Made by a program: the position numbers and the translations under genes. A stretch of 64,000 bases of DNA, taken from the NCBI GenBank assembly GCA_951799405.1, contig OX637334.1:4650001-4714000 (forward strand). Direction: 5' to 3'. How positions within the stretch are numbered: the stretch's first letter is position 1; each line of letters begins with the position of its first letter. The notes under the pieces are model-generated. The model ran no database searches. It was not told where the DNA came from and saw nothing but the letters and a program-made list of their open reading frames with translations. The stretch comes from Agapetus fuscipes (Eukaryota; Arthropoda; Insecta; Trichoptera; Glossosomatidae). Positions 1 to 12,200 of this stretch are shown here, one piece after another.

Positions 1-230
1 GCTTTGACATCTTGGGCTGCCACTGAATGATTATCTTCGGCATTTTCTATGTCTGTACTACGCCGATACAGCACTTACTGATTGTAAGTGGCAGAAGTTG
101 TCGCTCGAGATTGGAGATTGTTGGTACATGTATCAATAGATGGCATTAATACTTTGTTAACACAAGCAGCACTAATGACATTGCAGCATTTGTTATCCAA
201 TGTGTTGATTGTCCTGTTTGTGCGTTCCAG

Positions 231-3200
231 GACCTATTTCATAGTGGCGTCCCGCATGGTTCGTCCCGGCCAGGTGTACAAGGTCAGCATCAGCATCCTG
301 CGTGCCCGCCTGCGCATGCTGGTGCGTGCCTCCATTTCCAACAACGGAGTAGAGATGACGCATGTCACGCAAGAGGTCAGGCAGGGAATACCAGAGACAC
401 TCAACATGAGGGTAACTACATTTGTCATCTCATAGTAGAAGCAAAAGTCTTCTTCTGCTTCTTCTCTTACTAGATGCATTGATATGCTTTTGGAAGTCTC
501 CTCCTGTAAAACTGAAGACCAGCTGTCTCTCCACCTCTAAGAAGGTCTACCTGGTGGGCGCTGACCAATTGGCAGTTCCTTTGCAGCAACATTTACTATC
601 TGGTCTGCATCCATTCTGAACAAATGGTCTTGTCAGAAGTGTCTTCTCTTCCTACTCCACCAGACAACACCTCGGTCTTACACATTTTTGTGTTTCTCAT
701 GATGTATAATTTTGTAACTTTAAGGTCCCCCCGACATCGGTGCCTGGAGAGTACAAGCTGCGGGTGGAGGGCCTGTACGATGATCCTTTTGACGGCAAGG
801 CCTTCCTCAACGAGACCCGCCTCACCTTCTCTCGCCGCTTCATGACCATCTTCATCCAGATGGACAAGCCGGTCTACATGCAGGGACAAACTGGTAAATA
901 TTACATTCCAATACGATAGGAACATTTGCCACAGCGGGGTGACGTCACAGGCGGATATCCGAAACCGTAACTAAAGCTTTAGGATATCCAAAATAAATAA
1001 AAAATCTGTATCCGTAACCCCAATATAAAAGTTTACACTGGCAGAAACCAATAAAGAAAAATACTCAACTCATTATTTAAAATTTGTACAAAAACATCTC
1101 ATTCTGAATGTTTTGTGTAACAATATTGTGGTAATTGTGGTAGCGGCAGATACACCTTTACGATCCCGGTAATGGTTAGATCTGTTCAGGAATAGCGATC
1201 CTGCCTCCGCAAGCTATTGTGTTTCTCCCACTCCTAACCGGGGGACACAATTCCTTTTCCTTATCCAATCATACTCTTATGCTCCTCTATCCCTCCTTAT
1301 TTCCCATAACCGAATAGTTGTCGGTATAAACAACCAACCAGTTATAACTGGTAGGGCACCCTCTTGCCCTGGAGATGAGAAATCGTCTCCGAAGACGGAT
1401 GAACCAATCCACTGGATGGTCAACGGCATAGGATCAGGAAGGCCACGGGAAACCACCTGATTAAAGGATTTTCAAATCATCCCCAGAAAAAATCATCATA
1501 TGGCATTATTTAAAACTAAATATTCCGGAGGTAAAAATCCCCCAATCGGATCTCCGGGGGGGAAAGTTTTAAGTAAAACTAAAAGCAAACATTTTGGAAC
1601 ATGGAATGCTCGGAGCTTGTATGGAGCAGGGAGACTGGAGTGCGCGATGAAGGAAATGCACCGACTTGAAATTGATTTGCTAGGCATAAGTGAGATGAGG
1701 TGGAAGGGAAGTGGAAGAGAGAGCACATCGGAATATGAAATTTACTTCTCTGGAAACAATGAGCCTGATCACAGACGGGGAGTTGGGTTCATAGTCTCTA
1801 AAATAATGAATTCAACAGTTCTTAACTTTGTGGCTCAGTCAGACAGAGTTGCAATGCTACAAATGAAGGGCCATGGAGTAAATACAAATGTGATCCAAGT
1901 CTATGCTCCAACTGCAGACAAGAATGAGGAAGAAATTGAGGCTTTTTATGAAGACGTCACTGGCGTACTAAAGCTGACTAAGCGTGAAGAGGTCACCATT
2001 GTCATGGGAGATTTTAACTCAAAAGTAGGAGCAGGAGTACCCAATGATGTTATGGGAGCATGGGGCCTGGGTGAGAGAAACGAGAGAGGTGAAAGAATGA
2101 TTCGTTTCTGCCAAGAGGAGGGATTTATGATAATGAACACCTTCTACCAGCTCCCAGCAAGAAGACTATATACTTGGAAGTCACCAAGGGATCAAGATGA
2201 GCACATAGTACGCAACCAGATTGACTACATGCTGATAAATAAAAGATTCAAAAATGCAATCACGTCTGTAAAAACATATCCTGGAGCTGATATTGGATCC
2301 GACCATAGTTTACTAATGGGGAAAATTCTACTAAAACTGAAAAAAGTACCCAAAAAAGTCAAGAAAATTGCAACAGACCCAAGACTACTCAAGGAACAAA
2401 ACATCAAAGAAAAGGTGCGAAATGAACTGGAAAACGGAATACAAAACCTATCTGAGGTATCTGAGGTGGAACAATTGTGGAATGGCTTAAAGGATACTAT
2501 GTGTAAGACCAGTGAAAAATATCTGAAGACTGCAAAACGAGCACACAAAGAATGGATCACAGATGATATTTTATCCTTAATGGAGGAGAGAAGAAAATGG
2601 TTACCAAGGGATCGTCAGAAATATAGGGAAGTACACAAAGAAATCCAGAAAAAGATCCGAGAAGCAAAACAAAAGCTGGAAGAGGAGCGATGCACTGAAA
2701 TGGAAGACCTTGATAACAGGCACGACTCCTTCAATCTCCATAAAAGGATCAAGGAATCAATAAAACAGGGTAGAGGAAGACCCCTTACACAGCTAATGCA
2801 TGACAATGGTAATTTAGCAGTGACCATAGATGAAAAAAAGGTGCTATGGGAGACATATGTTGAAGAGCTATATATGGATACACGTAACGAGAGACATGGT
2901 GTTGAAATAGCAATGGACGGCTCCCAGATCCTACAAGATGAGGTTGAGTATGCTATCAAGCATATAAAAAATGGGAAATCACCCGGTCCAGACAACATCC
3001 ACGGAGAGATTCTGAAGTTAATGGAAGGAAATGCACTCAAAAAGATTACATTGCTATTCAACAAAGTGTATGAAAGTGGTAATCTGCCAGAGGATTGGTT
3101 AAAATCCTACTTCATCACTATACCAAAGAATATTAATGCTAAAAAATGTGAAGAACATCGAACAATAAGCTTAATGAGTCATGTGATGAAATCTTTCCTG

Positions 3201-6200
3201 AAAATTATACTAAAGAGAATATACCAACAGTGTGACCAACAGTTATCAGCCGAACAGTTTGGTTTTAGGAACGGCTTTGGCACACGAGATGCTCTGTTTG
3301 GATTACAGGTTTTAGTGCAACGTTGTCTCGATATGAATAAAGATGTTTATGTTTGCTTTATTGACTACGAAAAAGCCTTTGACAGAGTGAGACACGACAA
3401 GCTGATAAGTATACTGAAAGACATTGGGATAGACGATAAAAACACTCGCATTATTGCTAATATATATTGGCAGCAAACTGCTTCAGTGCTTGTAGAGAGT
3501 TCAGAGACCAGACAAATACCCATCAGAAGAGGAGTTAGACAGGGATGCGTACTGTCACCAACACTTTTTAACCTATATTCAGAAAGGATCATGGCGCAAG
3601 CACTTCATGAGGCTAGGGAAGGCATTGTTGTCAACGGGCAGCTGGTAAACAACCTGCGGTATGCCGATGACACAGTCCTACTCGCTGACACTCAGGCGGA
3701 TCTGCAAACATTGTTGACCAGAATAAATGTCGCTAGCAAAGAAGCTGGCATAAACATTAACTTTAAGAAGACCAAGGTCATGGTTATCAGCAGAAACACA
3801 AACGCCTCCGTACATGTAGAACTAGATGGCGAAAGCATTGAAAGATGCACTAGTTACAGGTACCTGGGATGTGTGGTCAACGAAAAGTGGGACATGTGTC
3901 AAGAAGTCAGAAGCAGACTAGAGCAAGCCCGAAATGTCTTCGCTAAAATGAGCAAACTACTGTTGTGCCGAAATTTAAGCCTTGAACTCCGGAAGCGCAT
4001 AGTGAGGTGCTACGTTTTCCCAATCGCTCTGTATGGTATGGAGGGATGGACTCTCACGCAGGCACTGGAGAGACGTATTGAAGCATTCGAGATGTGTCTA
4101 TACCGAAAAATGCTTCGGATCTCTTGGCGTGATCGAGTCACCAATGAAGAAGTCCTTCAACGAATGCGCACTACAAAGGAGCTCCTGCCTACCATTAAGC
4201 AGAGAAAGCTAATGTACTTCGGTCACATTATGAGAAATGAGAAGTACCGTCTCCTTCATCTTATCATTCAGGGTAAGATTGAGGGGAGAAGATCTCAGGG
4301 ACGCCGAAGGACATCGTGGCTGAAGAACTTGCGACAGTGGTTCGGCGGAAGCACCAAGTCCCTATTTCGAGCCGCAGCATCAAGAGTCAAAGTAGCTATG
4401 ATGATCGCCGATCTTCGTTAGAAGTGGCACAGGAAGAAGAAGAAGAATTTGCATGTGTTTTTTTATTGTTTCAGTGAGGTTCAGGACCATCCCTATCAAC
4501 ACGGAACTGAAGGCATTCAACAATGCCATCGACGTTTACATCCTGGACCCCAATAGGAAGAAGATGAAGAGATGGCTGTCCAGACAGGTAACCCAACTTT
4601 CAAACTGACAACATTATTAAAGATCCTTTTAGAATGACATTATGGATGATAGTGATATGAGCGTCCCATCCTAGAGAGATCATCCCGAAACATCTGTTTG
4701 GTTATCTCGGGAGAGTGTAATATTGTTAAGATTTTACCGTGTTCAATTTAATAAAAAGTGTGGTTATTTATTTTGCACAATTTATTTCAGATTCGGTTCA
4801 CATACAGAGTCAACTTTACACCTACACTACATGAATAGTCGCTTGAAATCTCTGGCCACAGAGAGCTTTGGTACTTATTTATAAGACAACTAAGGATAAT
4901 TCTCGAATCATTGAGGATTGGAACATGCGAGACTTAACTAGAATATCAATCTCGAATAATGCAAATATCAAATACAAATACACGTATACAAGTACCTAAC
5001 AGACTTTATCACAGATACTAACAGAGACAAAACACACAATTACATATTCATGGATATCTTCTATTTCTCAAGATCAGATTTGTCATGATTTTGATTTTTC
5101 CAGAGTCGATAAAGAGCCTCACTTTTTTTGTCTTTGCAACAAGTTCTTCTAACATTATATGTGCACGTTTAGACAATGTCAATTGACCGTAACTTCAATC
5201 AAAATTCTGCTTCATCTTCCAGTCTAACCTGGGAACAGTGAGCCTGGAGTACAAGCTGTCTGACCAGCCGGTGTTTGGGGAGTGGACAGTGCAGGTGATG
5301 GCGCTGGGGCAGATAGAGGAGTCCACATTCCTCGTGGAGGAGTACTACCAAACCAGATTCGAGGTCAGTATAACAATCAACACATATGACGCTGCAGAGA
5401 TTGGAATGAACTGGACATGTACAAAGGATGTCCAATTCACGGGTCCCCAAACGCATCATGAATGGAAGGAGAAGTGTTGCCGAGGTGAGGAGGGATGGAG
5501 AGCTCCTACTGTAGGTGTTAAGCTGGATGGCAGCCGAGGACAGAGGCGGATGGAGGCTCAAGATAGCGGAGGCTAAGGAGAGATATTGGCTGTAGGGCCA
5601 TTGAAGAATCATCATTCAACCCTTGTGGCCTTTCCTCCAGTGGTTTTTATTTTTTATTTCAAAAATAACCTGAGAAAGAAACAGTTCAACCCTCTCATAA
5701 AATGTGTCTGTTTATCATTGATTTCTCTTAGGTACATAACATTTAGATTTCTCAGGTTTTTTTAACAGCATTGTACTAAAGTTTTCTTTATGTTGCCTTT
5801 CTATTCCTTGGCTATAATAGGGTCTGTCAAATATTAAGTCTGCTTGCGATATACATGATTGAAACCTCATTTCTTTCTATTTAAAATACATAGCATAACT
5901 TCTATAATTTAAACACATAAAAATGGATAAAACATATCAAGATATACAAAAAAATAATAAAATCAATGTATTTGTATTGAGAGATTTAACACAATGCACG
6001 AATCACCATCACCAATGAGGAGGCTAAAATAAGCCCTCATCAATTCTGTACTTATTGATTGCAGGTTAACGTGACAATGCCGGCCTTCTTCTTCACAACA
6101 GACCGCTACATCCACGGGCGCATCATGGCCAACTACACGTCGGGGGCCCCGGTGAAGGGGAACCTGACCCTCAAGGCCACCATTAGACCCATACCGGAGT

Positions 6201-9200
6201 TCCGGCCCATGTACTACGAGAGGGGGCAGTACAACAACCAGGGACCTTTCGGGATACCTACTTCCCAGTATGAGAGGGATAGGGATCAGTATAACAGAAG
6301 TGAGTAATAAAATCTTTATAATAATATATAGGTTGATATGAGGCTGACCACCCATACTGTAAAAAATGGTTCACCTTGGCAATTTCACTCCTGTTTCAGG
6401 GAAGGTTGGCAAAAGATGCAGGGCTATGTTCATTTGCGGTTTGGATTTGAATTTGTTAGTACACATGCAGCATTTGTAAGTGCGAACTTACACGTGTTTG
6501 TTTGGGCATGCTCTTAAAATAAATCTTAAATTGTAAGATATCTTTGCAACTTAGATTATATGAGTCCCTTAAAAGCAAACACGCCACTGTCCATAAAAAT
6601 ACACAAATTACTTTTGAATTACAAAATCATCTAATTTAGTCATTTAGATTACTTTAATGCAGAAAATACATATTTCCACAGTATGGTATATCCATTAACA
6701 ATTTTGTAAACCTTGCATGTTTTTAAAAATATAAATAACTGAGCTGTTATTCAAAACTGTTTGATTTCCAGTAATTTAAGTTCGATGGACAGTGGCGTGT
6801 TTGCTTTTAAGGGACTCATATCTTATCTAAGTTGCAAAGATATGTAACATTGGGGATCACATTACATGCATTCTCACAGCAGACACGTACAAGTTCGCGC
6901 TTGCGCATGCTGCATGTGAACCTACAACATAAAAACCAAATCTCAAATGGACATACACCATGCAACTCCTGCCGACCTTCCCTAAAACAGGGGTGACATT
7001 GGCAGAGTGAACCATTTTCTACAGCATGGGTGGTCAGCCGCATACCAACCTATAAGTCAAGGAATTTTAGCTCAATTTACCAAATGAGCTATCTACCGGA
7101 GTTTCATTATTCCTAACTAGCTTCTTTATTGCCATTTCAGATCAGTACAACGATGTCAGGAACCAGTTCTACCCGGGCACCAATCCTAACGAGTTCAACA
7201 CCAACCCATACGAGAACATCAACAGGCAGCTGGACGAGAACGGCAACCCAATCTTCATACAAGGAGGCGCCGTGCCCAGCTCCACTGATATCCTCAACCA
7301 GCCTGGATACGTCTACGATTACTCCAAAGTCGTGGAGAGACATTTCAACTTTGTAAGCTATTTTTAGATATTTTGTAAATTAATAATTTCTAATAGATTA
7401 ACAGGAGAAGAAAGTTTTAAATTCAAATCTGTGCTTCCAATTTGTTATGCACTTCTAAGAGAGAGCAAGAACTAGCTGTTCAGTTAATCAATGTTCTCTT
7501 CTTTTTCTTTTGATGCCACTGCTATCGAAGATCGGCGATCATCATGGCTATTTTGACCTTGCATGCTGCGGCTTGAAACAGGGACTTTGTGCTTTTATTG
7601 AACCATTGTCGCAGGTTTTTCAGCCACAATATCGTCCCTAAGTTCTTCTCCCCTCAATCTTACCCTATATGATAAGTTGGAGATAGTATTTTTATTTCTC
7701 AAAACATGACCGAAGTACATCAGCTTTCTCTGCTTAATGGTACTAAAACGGCACTATGAATATTGTCTTTGTTATTATTAATATTTTTATCATAAATTTT
7801 GTTCAAATTCTCCATTTTCGTTTTCAGGATGAAGAGTTTCCTTTCTGGATGACGAAGCCAGACCCATATCACTCCAATCACTATGGAGGAGACTACAACC
7901 TCCTACCTTATCTGAGATTCGTAAGTACTAAATATTTCATTATCATCTTTCATCCATACATTAAGCAAATAGATAAATTCTCTTTTCTAAATTATAAAAA
8001 ATAGATCAATAGGTAAAAACTCATTGTCATTTAAATTGTCTCTCAGGTGGATTTGTGTCAGACTAAGTTTCCATACATTTGCAGGTTAGGTTTACTATCC
8101 TGTTGAGCTGAGGACGCGAACCTAACTCCTTCAGGAATCATAATTTGGCAATGCGTGGGCTCAATGGTCGACCAAAATGTCTAAGAATAACACCAACTAT
8201 GTTTGGGAATGCAACAATTATTATCTTTTTAATTTTGATTTGAGTTGATCTCAAAAGATAGCACTACTTATATACATATATGATGGCTTTATTAGGAGAC
8301 ATCCTTCTGCCCAACTATTTAGGATGAGTTGAAAATGAACTTCTAATTTATAGTATCTGAAAAATTATATAAATTTTTAAAGTTCATTGAAAATAAATGA
8401 TGGGTTTGTTTTGTCGACAGTTCAACGGCACATACGAGTTCAGGTACCCGATGCGGGAGCTGGAGTCCTACGTGCCGACCTTGGACGGCATGGAGGTCAT
8501 CATCACGGCCACGGTGGGCGAGCGCTTCCTGGACGAGATCATCGAGGGCTACTCCGTGGCGCGCATCTACAACTCTTCCATCAACGTCAACTTCCTGGGC
8601 GGGACTCCTCAGGTCTTCAAGCCTGCCATGCCCTTCGATTGCTATGTGAGTAACCATTTTACCATGTTTACAATAGCCATTCATATGTTTCATTGTTAGG
8701 AGAACTTATTATTCTCAACGTTTCACTGGTGACATAGCCAACGTTTCAGGAGGCACCCTTTCTGATGATGATTGTATTGTAATAAATCACTAGTTTTCAT
8801 TGTTATTCTGTACCGTCGAACGAAGGTTGCAATATTTTGCTGGAGAGAAGTTTTCCGGGATCTTTTAATTGTGGTCGGTGGGAGCTGGAGCTTCCAAACG
8901 TTTCGCACATGCCTACGATGGGCTTCTTCAGCGTGAAAGTGAAATGATGAAGATGGTCTTAATGAAAGTGTGGGTACACTCGGGAATTAAGTATTAAAAG
9001 TAGGCATGGGTGAAACATCGGGAAGCTCCAACTCCCACAGACTAAAGTAACAGATCCCGGAAAAACTTCTCTCCAGCATCATCAGCCGGCCGTGTACGTC
9101 TAAAACTTCAGTTACAATTGTGTTTAGGAATGCAAAACAAAATGCCAGTTTAAATTTGACCTGGATATTTTATGAACATATGATGAATGTATTTTGGTAT

Positions 9201-12200
9201 CTTATTTTGCAGATTGCGGCATCGTTCCACGACAGCTCTCCCCTGCGCCCCCTGCAGCTGGGGCTCAGCGTGATGGAGGTCACCTCCTACGTGGAGATGA
9301 GGACGGGGGGACGGAGGGACCTGCCGCCCATGCAGGTCATCATGGACCAGGCCAAACCCGGCATCTGGCATCTCAAAGTCGACCTCAGGACACAGCTCAG
9401 TGAGTGAAACATTACAAGACAAGGAAAATGCTTCGCCAAATATGTTCTCCCCAGGGGGGTTACTATTTTAATTTGTGTGTGAAATAAGCACTGTAACGGG
9501 AAATTATTTCTGACACCCTCGGTACATACATAACATTACAAAATACAATGCATCGCATATAGTGTAACTTCTTGCACCCTCCGTGGCATTTGAAACCACG
9601 CTCTCGGCATGGAATGCAAACAAATACTCCTTAACCTAGTTAGAAACCCATACCTTCTAAAAAAAAGACCTATCAATGACTAGACATCTGTTTCAATCGC
9701 ACATCTCTTTTTCTAGATCTAGATGAGACGAGGAATGCCAAGGATGTGTTGAACGACATCTCCCAGATGCGCCTCACCGCCCACTTCCGTGATGGGCTGG
9801 GGCAGTCTGCCCAGGGAGAGCTGCTGCTGCTGGGTCATCACTCCCCCATGAACCACCAGATCAAGGTGTCCACCAGCACACAGGATGCCAAGGTTAGTGT
9901 TCACTAAATCACACCATGTGCTTTTGATGACACCAATCCAGTTGTGTGCCGAAGCACCAACGCCTATTCAAGGATCAGAATGAAACCCTGATGATCAGAG
10001 TTCAGTTGATACTGATTTATTGAGTTGACTGTCTATCTACGAGTATTATCTATAATTAATCTATAATCTGAACATTCTATGCTACATAAAATGTCTCTGT
10101 CATTGCTTGTGCACAGTCATTTCTACAAGTAGAGGATCAGTTCATAGTCTAGTGGTTAACGTTACATATTCCCAATCGGAAGGAAATTTGGTTCTCGGGG
10201 GAGCATAGAAAAATATCATTTTATTTTCAAAATATGCTTTGGGCCGTCCATAAATTACGTCATTGATTTTTGCTGATTTTCGACCCCCCCCCCCTTGCAA
10301 TCATTCTATAGTCATTATCTAATGACTCCCCCTCCCCCTCTTGCTGTAATAATGGATGAGCTTAATAATTAATAATGTTATATTACTTACATAATATTTT
10401 GTATATTTTGTAGAAATTGGTATTTACAAGAACGACGTCACTTTTGGTACTCGTACATCATTTGCCATCTCTCCCCCCCCCCTTAATGCGAATGACGTAA
10501 TATATGGACAGCCCCTTTCCTGGGTTGAAAAATTAATTTGCCTCTATCAAAAATCCATCCAGCCTTACAGCAACTGTGTCTTGCTTGTGTAATTGGTGCT
10601 TTGTATAGCAACAACCAAGGCTCTTGAGGCGTGTTTCACACAAAATCAGCATTCGCCAAATGAATCATCCTAATGTCTTATCTATCTACCTTTGAACAAA
10701 AGAAACACTTGTTTGTATTTTCATCAATTTTTTTTTTTTAATTATAAAAATAAAAAATAGTTTTATAACCTTAAAAAGGGAACTTTGTTTTGATGAGTAA
10801 ATGTTGTGTTCCAGGTGGGAGAGTACATAGTGCTGCACGTTCAGAGCAACTTCTACATGGAGTTCTTCAACTACCTCGTCATGTCCAAGGGAATCATCCT
10901 CACCACCAGCCAGGAGAACATGCAGGTACTGTGCTCATCACTGCTCAATAAATAAATCACCACTTTTTACCTCGTTAAAGTATGAAATGTAGAATATTGT
11001 ACTATTATTATCACAGAATATTGAGATTATAGTCAAATTGGGTTGTAATGAACTCAAGGGACCTACAAATTTTGTAGCGGTTACTCGTTAAAAATGTGAA
11101 TAAAATTACCGTCCTTCCTACTTATCTTGTAACTTATGTCATATAAAGTGGTATCTTGTTTATGACAAAAAAACGTGGAATCTTGTTTATGTTATAAGGT
11201 GGTTTCTTGTTTATGACATAAAACAATGGTATCTCGTTTGTCATAAAAAAGTGGTATCTTGTTTTTAATTGGGAAACCCAGATTTTATCAGAAAACCAGA
11301 AAAACAATTTATGCATGCAGCAGTCAAACAGAAGAATAAATGTGTTTTGTTTTCCCAGGATTCAATCAGAACATTTGCCGTCACCCTGTCAGCTGAGATG
11401 GCCCCCGCAGCAACCATTGTTGTGTGGAGCACCGGGCGCCACGGTGACATTGTGGCAGACTCTCTCACTGTGCCTGTAAATGGAATATCCCGAAACAATG
11501 TATGTATCCCACAGATTTTTACAAAAATATTTATGCACGCCCAGAGAGGGTTGATTACAAAAATATGCATATCAGTTTGTAACATTACTTAAACATAACT
11601 TAAAAAATGTAATTTGTCATGTATGTTCCTTGACTTATAGGTTGTTATGCGGCTGACCACCCATGATATAAAAATTGGTTCACTTTGCCAATGTCACCCC
11701 TGTTTCAGGGAAGGACGGCAAGAGTTGCAAGGCTTATGTTCATTTGAGATTGGGTTTTTATATTGTAGGTCCACATGCGGCATGTGTTAGCGCGAAATTA
11801 TACATATCTGCTTGTGGGAATGCATTTAGTGTAAATCTTAAATGATATATATCTTTGCAGCTTAGATTAGATTAGATTAGATTAGAACATCCTCAAAGGA
11901 TTTGCTCCACCCTACTTATGTGAACTGTGCAGAATCAATCAAGTAGACGACAGATTTCAATTGCCAGAAAATAATGGGCTACAGGGACAGGGCTTTTAGT
12001 TCGGCTGGTCCATCCTGCTGGAAGAGATTACCTCTGCTGTTGAGAACAGAGACCAGAGTTGGCAGTTTTAGGAGGTCGCTTAACACACATTTTTTTATAG
12101 AATCTTCAACACATAAAAGCTGCCTTTGGGTGGTTCACCAATTATGCGATAAGATATCTGCATGAATTTTCTTTCTTCTACTGTTGATTGCTTGTTTAAT

